Origin: Paraktedonobacter sp034438135
GTDB lineage: Bacteria; Chloroflexota; Ktedonobacteria; Ktedonobacterales; Ktedonobacteraceae
NCBI GenBank assembly: GCA_034438135.1
Contig: DAOTTL010000465.1
Span: 1 to 13,272 of the forward strand
Direction of reading: 5' to 3'
Length of the DNA: 13,272 nt
The notes beneath the pieces were generated by a model. That model saw only the letters and a list, made by a program, of their open reading frames with translations. It made no database searches and was not told where the DNA came from. Position 1 is the stretch's first letter, and every line of letters begins with the position of its first letter. Shown here one piece after another: positions 1-6,918 of this stretch. The position numbers and the translations under genes were made by a program.

Positions 1-1359
1 CCATCCGGTCACAGGATCCCATGCGGTACCAGCTGCATAACCGGAAAGGTTGCTTCCAAAGAGTGTATTATCGCCAGAGATAACATCGTTCATCAAATTC
101 GTATAGCTGTCACTTATCCCAATGCTGTAGAGAGCTGGATTGATAGTGCCCAGGCGATGTCCACTCATCTGTACGCCATCAACCAGGAGACCAGAAAGTT
201 CAGGCGTCGCTACGCTTGTCCCGCCCATAATCACAACCGTCATCTTCTTTGTTGTTGTATCAGTCTGATACACAATTACGCCCCCATTGATAGAAGCATT
301 GAGCGAAATATCTGGCACGCCACGGTAAGCACTATTCCCAATAACATCATCCTGATAAGTCGGACGGGCCAGGATAGTGCTATATCCTCCACCAGTTGCG
401 CTATTATACACATCCGACTCATTCCAGGCGGTTTCACCGAAATACTGACCGCTAACATCATCCGCATCAAGAGTTGTACCACCTACAGCAGTAACCAGAG
501 GATCAGCGGCAGGATAAGAGATTGCCTTCACCAGAGCAGTACCATCGCAGTTATACTGAGCCGAGCCATAGTCACCCGTAGCAGCAATGAGGCTCATACC
601 CTGCTGAGTTGCCTGGTTAAAAAGCTGGTGCTCAGCAGCCTGCAATTTGGGGTCCATACATGTCTCGTTCTCTCCAAAGCTGAGTGAAAGAGCGTCCCCA
701 AGGTTTTGATCGACCGCGTACTTCAATGCATAGTACAGATCAACATCCTCAGCACTCTTCGCTGCAATCAGATTAATGGAGGCAGCAGGGGCCATAACAT
801 GCGCCCATTCGACATCCAGAGATGTCTCGACACGCCAGCCCTTATCCGAGCCGCTGGTGCCATAAGGAGTGAAAACTTTCAGAGATGTATCTGGCAGTCC
901 CCAGGCCGCATCAAACGCCTTTAGATCTTGCTGAATCGTTGGACTACCAAAGGCATCAATGATGGTGATGGTTCGTTTCGCACCAGTCATGCCTTTTTGG
1001 AGCAATCCAGTTACACCATATGCCTCACGCACCTGATAGGGGCCAAGACAATGGGTCGATTGCGCCGAAGAGTTCGTCTGACAGGCAAACTGGACCTCTT
1101 TCGCGTCCAAATTTTGTTCCGAAAGGGCTGATACGTGGTTCACGAAAGACTTTTCGCTCTGTTGCGGGCTGAGAAAATGAACAATGGGTTTGGCGGCGAT
1201 GTCGTGCGCTCTAAAGGGCTGGCTGGAGTTCGCCGCACGTGCCGAACTACTGTGAACGAATAGAGCCGAGCCACCCATGACCGCCAGGAGCGCGAGACAA
1301 ATGCATGTCGAAATAATAATTCGTGGGCGTTTTTGATGTATTGCCTGCATGCAGTGCAT
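1..1359 (-). CDS. Secreted S53 (sedolisin-family) serine-carboxyl peptidase, C-terminus cut by window edge
   Basis: The reading frame stays open from 1359 to the left edge (453 codons). The predicted product is an exported endopeptidase of the sedolisin family. Residues 1-42 form a signal peptide: basic N-terminus, hydrophobic stretch around 14-35, and an SARA cleavage motif. Catalytic residues are visible as Glu178 and Asp182 (ETSLD), the oxyanion-hole Asp263 (TGDYGS) and the nucleophile Ser382 (GGTSVATPE). NDVISGDN (424-431) and WDPVTGW (447-453) match the C-terminal calcium-site region, so probably only a few tens of residues lie outside the window. Only about 60 residues separate the signal peptide from the catalytic domain, too short for the usual propeptide of roughly 180 residues. 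AGGAG lies at 1366-1362, 2 nt before ATG 1359 and 11 nt before ATG 1350, so the start is ambiguous. The gene is divergent from the sigma/polymerase pair. Family assignment is secure; the substrate is unknown. Confidence 0.9.
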   Translation of the reverse strand, partial: MHCMQAIHQKRPRIIISTCICLALLAVMGGSALFVHSSSARAANSSQPFRAHDIAAKPIVHFLSPQQSEKSFVNHVSALSEQNLDAKEVQFACQTNSSAQSTHCLGPYQVREAYGVTGLLQKGMTGAKRTITIIDAFGSPTIQQDLKAFDAAWGLPDTSLKVFTPYGTSGSDKGWRVETSLDVEWAHVMAPAASINLIAAKSAEDVDLYYALKYAVDQNLGDALSLSFGENETCMDPKLQAAEHQLFNQATQQGMSLIAATGDYGSAQYNCDGTALVKAISYPAADPLVTAVGGTTLDADDVSGQYFGETAWNESDVYNSATGGGYSTILARPTYQDDVIGNSAYRGVPDISLNASINGGVIVYQTDTTTKKMTVVIMGGTSVATPELSGLLVDGVQMSGHRLGTINPALYSIGISDSYTNLMNDVISGDNTLFGSNLSGYAAGTAWDPVTGW

Positions 1360-1414
1360 GTCTCCTTGATCTATTTTCACGTGACCTTTACGGCCATTAG
1401 CTATATCTTAGATG

Positions 1415-1434
1415 GTCGCCAGAAGCGTCGCCAG
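1415..1434. repeat. Short direct repeat between divergent genes
   Basis: GTCGCCAG occurs at 1415-1422 and again at 1427-1434, a 12-base period. It lies 55-75 bases upstream of the peptidase start and about 200 bases before the sigma gene. It could be a tandem operator half-site or chance. The rest of 1360-1635 shows only the promoter candidate listed separately. Confidence 0.25.
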
Positions 1435-1543
1435 TTGCTCTTCTTTCGCTTCTCACTTGTGGAAACCGAAATGAAGGACGATGATACAAAGCGATCTGTT
1501 TTTTAGAGAACCCTTCACCTATCCTTCTATTATTCATAGTACT

Positions 1544-1572
1544 TTGCGCAACAAATTACCTGCCCGGATAAT
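1544..1572 (+). promoter_or_regulatory. Candidate housekeeping-type promoter for the sigma/polymerase operon
   Basis: TTGCGC (1544-1549) and GATAAT (1567-1572) are 17 bases apart. The -10 element matches 5 of 6 consensus bases but the -35 only 3 of 6. Transcription would begin near 1579, giving an untranslated leader of about 57 bases before ATG 1636. If real, the main sigma factor could start the operon. I saw no convincing ECF-type GGAAC/CGTC pair in this gap. Confidence 0.35.
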
Positions 1573-1635
1573 GAACCTTTTCTCACTGGCTGGTGTCTTT
1601 AGCAGTGAATAGTCGTAGCTGAAGGAGCTTGTGAT

Positions 1636-2238
1636 ATGTCATCCGATGCAGAACTTATAGCACGCATACGCGAGCACGATGAAAGCGCTTTTGAAGCGCT
1701 CTCGGAACGCTACCGGGAGAGCATTTATCGCCATATACTTTCTACTCTCCATGACAACAGTGCGTCAGAAGAGGTTGTGCAGGAGGTTTTTCTACGCGTC
1801 TGGACACATGCGGAACTATGGCACGGATAGGGAAGCTTTAAAGCCCGGCTCTTTCGCGTCGCTACAAATCTGGCATTGAATTATCTGCGTACATTGAGCA
1901 GACGCAGGCAGCAATCGCTGGAAGCACCTGTTGATCCACTCGATGAAAACGACGAGAGCAATATGCCATCATGGATGGTAGATCACTCGCTTCTGACACC
2001 AGATGTCATTCTGGAGTACGGCGAGCGCAATCAACTTCTTCAGCAGCTTATAGAAGAGCTTCCCATGGAAAAACGGACAGTGTTTCACCTGATCTATCAG
2101 AATGAAATGGCTACTCGACAGGTTGCTCAAACGTTAGGTATCCCAGAGGGAACTGTAAAATCACGGTTACACTATGCCATCAGACATCTTGCCCAGGCAT
2201 GGCGAGATCTGCAACATGAATGGGAGGATATGATATGA
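1636..2238 (+). pseudogene. ECF-type sigma-70 factor gene interrupted by one in-frame amber (TAG) codon
   Basis: Reading through the TAG at 1828-1830 (codon 65) gives one continuous 200-codon frame with standard ECF architecture. Sigma region 2 covers about residues 5-90: a DAELIARIREHDESAFEAL start, then EEVVQEVFLRVW, then after the stop GSFKARLFRVATNLALNYLR. A short linker leads to sigma region 4, about residues 133-190, with a helix-turn-helix containing ATRQVAQTLGIPEGTVKSRL. Both halves share one frame, so the lesion is a nonsense codon and not a frameshift. One base change from GAG, CAG or AAG would explain it. The usual Trp in the FKAWLF motif is Arg (CGG) here, also one base from TGG. 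GAAGGAG at 1621-1627 lies 8 bases before ATG 1636. Internal starts exist (TTG 1876, ATG 1963) and could only yield region 4. The gene overlaps the polymerase gene by ATGA, so this is probably the polymerase's cognate initiation factor. It may be dead, or read by amber suppression. Confidence 0.85.
2222..2238 (+). promoter_or_regulatory. Shine-Dalgarno site and ATGA stop/start overlap coupling sigma to polymerase
   Basis: GGGAGG at 2222-2227 sits 7 bases before ATG 2235. That ATG overlaps the sigma stop TGA (2236-2238) as ATGA. This is a classic translational-coupling junction and decides the polymerase start. The in-frame ATG at 2220 would place the ribosome site inside the gene and is less likely. 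Confidence 0.8.
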
Positions 2239-5200
2239 CCATCTTGATGACTGCACCCTGGCACAAACTCTCGTTTGAGCGCTTTCTCAATGAAAGCCTG
2301 CCACAATTGCTCACGCAACGGATTCCCTTGATTGGTTATACTGTGACAGCAACCGATCAATACACTTGCGAAATAACCTTGACGCTTGACTCACCAGCAG
2401 GAGACATTTCCATTGCATACACAGCTATCCCTCAGCCAGATCAGGATGGTATCTTTAAAATCGCAAGCAAATATCTGGTAGTCATTCCATTCGCCACCTA
2501 TGATGACCTGGAGCAGGCAGAGATTTTTTGTGTAGGAGAACAATTAGAGGCTTATGTGCGCGAGCACCTGGGCAACGCTCCAGACGATCTGACCTGGGAT
2601 GCAACGCTGACAAGGGCCTGGCTGCCACTCAATCGCTGGATGACTGAATACTTTGAAAAGCCGCCAATGGACGGTTGGTGGGGCAGTTTTGTTCAGTCTC
2701 TGGATGAGCGCAACTGGTTAGCCAGACACAGTCACCTGCGGCGTCTCGCCATCAAAGATTGCCAGCATCTCTTTACGCCGAGCCATTTTGGGCGTGCGTG
2801 CCCCTTTGAAACACCAGAGGGACCAAATATCGGACGCATCATCCAGCTTGCCCTCGGAGCAGATATTCGCGCTGGCAAGCTGCTGACCACTGACGAGCGT
2901 CCTGAAGCCGCCCTTGGCCTTGAAGCTGCTATGATCCCACTGCTGGAACATAACGCGCCCCAGCGACTCCTGATGGGAACAAATATGCTCCGCCAGTGGA
3001 TCGTTCCGTCCTCACCCGAACCGGCACTGATCCAGAGCGGGAATGAGCCGGATGCCCCGAATTTCTGGTGCGGACGCAACCTGCTCACCGCCTTTCTCTC
3101 CTGGGATGAGGATACCTATGAGGATGGCATAGTTCTCAGCGAGTCCTGTGCCCAACGACTCTCATATGACCATCCAGTCGAGCCAGGCGATAAACTCAGC
3201 AATCGCCACGGCACCAAGGGCGTAGTGAGCCGTATTCTCCCAGATGCAGAGATGCCACATCTCGCAGATGGCACACCTGTCGAGTTAATCTTCAACTTTG
3301 TCAGCCAGCATACGCGCTTCTACTTTGGACAAATCCGCGAGGCCGTGTTAAGTCGCATCGCCTACGTCGAGGGGAAGCCAATGGTCACCCCTCCCTTCCA
3401 TGCACCTGACGAACAACAGATTCGTTCGCGACTCGTTCAGGCCGGTCTGCCAGGGGATGGCATGGAGCAGTTGACTGATGGACGGACAGGACAAAGATTA
3501 GCGCTGCTGAGCACCATAGGTTGGGTCTACTGGGGTAAACTTTTCCATGAAGCACGCGAAAAGCTGCAAATCTCAGCAGGCTACGGCTGGGGCCAGCATC
3601 TGAACGAGTATGACTACTATGCCTTGCGCGAAGCAGGAGCGTCTGAACTCATTCACGAGCAGTTCAACACCAGCGCAACGAGCCGTCCCGAAAACAGCAC
3701 GCTTGCTGAGCGGCTTACAAAGGGTCCGATTGAGCAGGCTGGACTCCCATCACCGCAATTGAGTGAGCTTTTGAGGCGTTTAGCCGCAGTAGGGATCAGG
3801 GGGGAGACGCGTGAGCATGAACTGGCATTCAGCCTGGCGGAGCCCGAAGGTGTGGCGATCGACCTGGTGCTCCCCGTGGCTCATCCCTGGTTGCGGGATC
3901 ATCTGCTCACACGCATTGGAGTAAGCGGGGGCAGACATCCTGCTTACCAGGCGCTTGTCGAGGCAAATGTGCGCCTGGAACGCATCTTGAGCAACAAAGC
4001 CCCTGAGAGTCTCCAGCGGCAGGCACAGGAACAACTGACGCTGCGCGTTCACGAATACTGCGCGACCGTACCGCCAATAGTTCAATTTGACACACGGGTG
4101 CAATTCAGCGGACGGGCGGTGCTCACACCTGGCTCCCATCTCCACCTGGATCAGGTAGGAATAGCAGAGGAGTTGGCGTGGTCGCTCTTCGGTCCACTTG
4201 TCATACGCAACCTCACAGCCGAGGAGGTAAAGGCACGTAGCGAGCGGGCAGCCGGAATGCTTGACGAAATCATGGCTCGCTCGTGGGTAATTATCCACAG
4301 GTCACCCGCCTTCACACCACAGACCTTCCTTGCCTTTCATCCTGTGCGCAACTCGGAGCGTGTGCTTCGCCTGCACCCACTCTCTTGCCGCCTCCTACAA
4401 ACAGATTTCGATGGCGATCAGGCGTCTATCTTCCTGCCACTGACCGAGCAGGCCCAGCAAGAGGCTGGCAAACTTCTTTCAGTTCAAGGACATCTGGCAC
4501 GCACACCCGATCTATTACGTGATCTCCTGCCAAACAATGATATCCTCTGGGGGCTTGCCCGCTTGAACCTCACTGAGAAGGGAAGACAGGAACTGACCGC
4601 CATTCCTGGTATGGATAGCATACCAACCGGTGAGACCGTCACACGCGCATTGCTGGAAGACGTGCTGAAAAAAACGCTCCAGCGAGATGGTATACCCGAA
4701 ATGCTGGAAAAACTTGAAAAGTTAATGCAATGTGGCTTTGCAAGCGCCAGAACGTCAGGAGCATCTATCAGTCCATTTGTAGGCAACCTGTTCTCATTGC
4801 CGCCAGCGCCAGCCGAGAACGAAAGCAAGCAATGGAAACGTTATCAACAAGAGATAAGCGAGCTGTTCGCCACATATACCGACTACACACAGTCCGATCT
4901 TGGACCACAATTACTGGCAGTTAAAAGCGGAGCGTGGGGCGAGATTGAGCAGCTTATTGGACTGCTGAACATGCAGGGAAGCGTCAATAATATCCTGGGC
5001 AAGCAGGTGTTTATACGCCATGGCTATCGAGATGGTCTACAGGCAGTGGAACTCTATGCTCTTGCTCCTGGCGCACGCGAGTCTTTTGCGCAGATACAGA
5101 GCAATTGGCTACGGATCACGCAGGAAATAGGGAAACGCAACAGGGCAGAGAGCTTTCACGTGCTCGCGCGTGCCCGACGAGCCGAAGAGCCAGCTATTGT

Positions 5201-5276
5201 TTTTGCCCATGCCGCCTCCATTGGAGAAATTGATCCCCTGACCGATCCCGATAGCCGCCTTTTCGCAGGATTATAG
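2235..5276 (+). CDS. Non-canonical single-chain RNA polymerase: minimal fused beta/beta-prime two-barrel enzyme
   Basis: The 1013-residue product carries the core of RpoB followed by the core of RpoC in one chain. Beta part: rifampicin-region core with Asp157, His167 and Arg170; GRACPFETPEGPNIG (186-200); LMGTNMLRQ (246-254); YEDGIVLSE (295-303); GDKLSNRHGTKG with catalytic Lys320 and Lys328; DGRTGQ (415-420); and GQHLNEYDYYALREAGA near 453-469. Beta-prime part: AIDLVLPVAHPWLRD (541-555); clamp-helix-like coiled coil (569-612); SGRAVLTPG (625-633); and HPLSCRLLQTDFDGDQ, whose DFDGD (724-728) supplies the magnesium-binding aspartates. GASIS (842-846) and a bridge-helix-like stretch (about 933-967) follow. 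Normal beta plus beta-prime exceed 2,500 residues. Missing here are most beta lobes, the beta flap, the zinc ribbon (no cysteine cluster) and a canonical trigger loop. The start is set by the ATGA overlap, and a long hairpin follows the stop. DNA-templated RNA synthesis is inferred from motifs; template and promoter use are unknown. Confidence 0.88.
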   Translation: MTILMTAPWHKLSFERFLNESLPQLLTQRIPLIGYTVTATDQYTCEITLTLDSPAGDISIAYTAIPQPDQDGIFKIASKYLVVIPFATYDDLEQAEIFCVGEQLEAYVREHLGNAPDDLTWDATLTRAWLPLNRWMTEYFEKPPMDGWWGSFVQSLDERNWLARHSHLRRLAIKDCQHLFTPSHFGRACPFETPEGPNIGRIIQLALGADIRAGKLLTTDERPEAALGLEAAMIPLLEHNAPQRLLMGTNMLRQWIVPSSPEPALIQSGNEPDAPNFWCGRNLLTAFLSWDEDTYEDGIVLSESCAQRLSYDHPVEPGDKLSNRHGTKGVVSRILPDAEMPHLADGTPVELIFNFVSQHTRFYFGQIREAVLSRIAYVEGKPMVTPPFHAPDEQQIRSRLVQAGLPGDGMEQLTDGRTGQRLALLSTIGWVYWGKLFHEAREKLQISAGYGWGQHLNEYDYYALREAGASELIHEQFNTSATSRPENSTLAERLTKGPIEQAGLPSPQLSELLRRLAAVGIRGETREHELAFSLAEPEGVAIDLVLPVAHPWLRDHLLTRIGVSGGRHPAYQALVEANVRLERILSNKAPESLQRQAQEQLTLRVHEYCATVPPIVQFDTRVQFSGRAVLTPGSHLHLDQVGIAEELAWSLFGPLVIRNLTAEEVKARSERAAGMLDEIMARSWVIIHRSPAFTPQTFLAFHPVRNSERVLRLHPLSCRLLQTDFDGDQASIFLPLTEQAQQEAGKLLSVQGHLARTPDLLRDLLPNNDILWGLARLNLTEKGRQELTAIPGMDSIPTGETVTRALLEDVLKKTLQRDGIPEMLEKLEKLMQCGFASARTSGASISPFVGNLFSLPPAPAENESKQWKRYQQEISELFATYTDYTQSDLGPQLLAVKSGAWGEIEQLIGLLNMQGSVNNILGKQVFIRHGYRDGLQAVELYALAPGARESFAQIQSNWLRITQEIGKRNRAESFHVLARARRAEEPAIVFAHAASIGEIDPLTDPDSRLFAGL

Positions 5277-5290
5277 CAAAGCTATATAAA

Positions 5291-5354
5291 TCAGGGAGAA
5301 ATGGGTGAGTTTGCAAGCCGCTTTGCTGCTTGCAAACCACCCATTTCTCCCTGA
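5291..5354. terminator. 27-bp bulged hairpin between convergent polymerase and flippase genes
   Basis: The arms at 5291-5318 and 5328-5354 pair over 27 bp, with one bulged A at 5308 and a 9-base loop. The hairpin starts 14 bases after the polymerase stop and lies 16 bases beyond the flippase stop on the other strand. It has no U-tract on either side, so it may end transcription from both directions or protect the 3' ends. Confidence 0.65.
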
Positions 5355-5370
5355 AAATCTGGTGGCGCAG

Positions 5371-6918
5371 CTAGATAGAAGAACTGCTGACCACAACCCT
5401 CTCAGACCGACGTGAGATATTCCCAAAAATGGTCAGTCCCAAAGTTGCCAGACATGAGAGACCAATCAGACTCAACAGGAGCGCCGTCCACGGATGAGCG
5501 AAAAGAGTGGCCGCGATCACCTCGTTAGCAGGCAAGCCTAATAGACCTCCAAAGATCAACAAAGCCACAGCCTCGCGACTACCCAATTGTCCCGGTGGAG
5601 TTGGCAAAACAGAGAAAATAGTGCAGAGGATATAACCAAAGAGCGCTGTAGTAAAGGGGATCGAGAAACCAATCATCCAGAAGATTAGCATGGCAAAAAG
5701 ACCGTCGCAGAGGACCGCCAGACAGGTTATCAGGAGGGTAGGCAGGAAGATGAGTGGACGGCTGGTAACCGCCAGAAAGGCGTCTACAGAGCCAGTAGCG
5801 AAGCCTTCAATTCTGCTCCCTATATTCCTGGGTAGGAGACCAAAAAGTTTCTGTAGCAGGCCAATAGCAAAAGAGTGCCGCCAGATAGCCAGACCAGCAA
5901 AAACGAGCAATCCAAAGAGCAGTCCACCAGCCAGACCAACTATCACCCAGAGTTGAACACTCATCGTCATCCACCACAAAGGCACCGTAACCAGCACAAC
6001 CAGTGCCAGAACCAGATCCAGAGTCTTATCCATAGCAACAGTCGAAAGGGATTTACTAATCGGAACATTGGCAATGCGTTTCAACATCAGACACTTAATC
6101 GCTTCACCTGCCCGAATCGGGAGCAAAAAGTTCAGAAACGTGCCCACCAGATAGAACCGCACAGTCTGGAATAGAGTCACTCTACTCACCGAGCTGAGAA
6201 AGATTTTCCAACGCACACCGCGCAATACATGAGCGGTCAAATAAACGCCACCCGCAAGCAGAGCCAGTCCAATCCCCTGAGTCGTCGTCAAATGAACCTC
6301 AAGAATGTGCAAAATCAGTGGCAGATCTACGAAGAGATAGACAAGACCAAACAGTCCCAGACCAATGGCCAGGCCCAGGCAAATCTTAAAAATGGGAGAG
6401 GAAAAAACTGCTCGCCAGCGTGCCAGACCTGTTCTCTTCTCCGCCAGCGTCAGCATAGATATCGCACGCGGCATCGTGCGTCCAAATGGTTCACGTCCAT
6501 AGAGATTGACGATCGGGATCGGACCCGCCTGTTGAATGCCCAGTGGCCAGTAGCCATCCTCTTCCTCTCCCGCCGGACTCAGCTTGAGTTTGGTGCTGGT
6601 AGTGCGCAACGGTCTCATCATACCGCTCAATTGCATCAGATGAGCTGTACTCTGATCCTCAATCGGCGCATTCCAGTTCCAGAGAAGAAAGGCATTTGGG
6701 AGATGTGGGCGCACAAATTTTTCAACTGCCAGCACCTGCCTCTTGAAAAGAGTCGTCGTTGGCTGAGCAGCAATATCTTGCGCGGGGTCAGGAGTTAAAC
6801 CGCCCGTTACAGGCAATGTATGCGTCGCCTGAGGCGCATCATCTATGCTCACAAAACGCGTCCGGGCGAGGCGCGGACGTGTCACGGGTCTGGTTATTTT
6901 CTCTTTATTGTCTTGCAT
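5371..6918 (-). CDS. Flippase-like integral membrane protein (LPG-synthase transmembrane / UPF0104 family)
   Basis: The 515-residue product has about 175 hydrophilic residues at the N-terminus, then a multi-helix membrane domain (clear segments near 176-197, 214-232, 300-317, 323-346, 388-413, 420-437 and 466-499). The family signature is visible as RGVRWKIFL (233-241), NFLLPIRAGEAIKCLMLKR (263-281), AMDKTLDL (295-302) and PTPPGQLGSREA (439-450). The family includes the membrane half of MprF and archaeal AglD-type proteins, thought to move or modify lipid-linked molecules. No soluble lysyl-transferase domain is present, so a lipid or polyprenyl carrier role is more likely than lysyl-PG synthesis. 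The N-terminal extension is Thr/Pro-rich at its start and matches nothing I recognise. GAGG at 6928-6925 lies 6 bases before ATG 6918. The gene runs convergent to the polymerase and is transcribed alone. Confidence 0.82.
   Translation of the reverse strand: MQDNKEKITRPVTRPRLARTRFVSIDDAPQATHTLPVTGGLTPDPAQDIAAQPTTTLFKRQVLAVEKFVRPHLPNAFLLWNWNAPIEDQSTAHLMQLSGMMRPLRTTSTKLKLSPAGEEEDGYWPLGIQQAGPIPIVNLYGREPFGRTMPRAISMLTLAEKRTGLARWRAVFSSPIFKICLGLAIGLGLFGLVYLFVDLPLILHILEVHLTTTQGIGLALLAGGVYLTAHVLRGVRWKIFLSSVSRVTLFQTVRFYLVGTFLNFLLPIRAGEAIKCLMLKRIANVPISKSLSTVAMDKTLDLVLALVVLVTVPLWWMTMSVQLWVIVGLAGGLLFGLLVFAGLAIWRHSFAIGLLQKLFGLLPRNIGSRIEGFATGSVDAFLAVTSRPLIFLPTLLITCLAVLCDGLFAMLIFWMIGFSIPFTTALFGYILCTIFSVLPTPPGQLGSREAVALLIFGGLLGLPANEVIAATLFAHPWTALLLSLIGLSCLATLGLTIFGNISRRSERVVVSSSSI

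Noticed and set aside
157..1131. Plus-strand frames across the peptidase region
   Set aside because: They are shadows; the minus strand encodes a complete S53 domain with all catalytic residues.
1679..1879. Alternative reading frame across the sigma interruption, suggesting a frameshift
   Set aside because: Both sigma halves are in the same frame and join seamlessly around TAG 1828-1830; the other frame has no sigma-like sequence.
2220..2234. Upstream in-frame ATG 2220 as polymerase start
   Set aside because: The ribosome site GGGAGG lies downstream of it, at the right spacing for ATG 2235, which also makes the ATGA overlap.
3780..4298. Long antisense frame inside the polymerase gene
   Set aside because: It mirrors conserved RpoB/RpoC coding sequence on the other strand and contains no recognisable domain.
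2235..5276. Polymerase gene as the organism's ordinary rpoB/rpoC or a degraded fusion of them
   Set aside because: The frame is intact over 3 kb, deletions fall cleanly at module borders, and catalytic residues are kept. A decaying fusion would show frameshifts and loss of motifs.
6229..6798. Plus-strand frame of 189 codons opposite the flippase gene
   Set aside because: It is low in familiar motifs and overlaps the coding strand of a clear membrane-protein family member.
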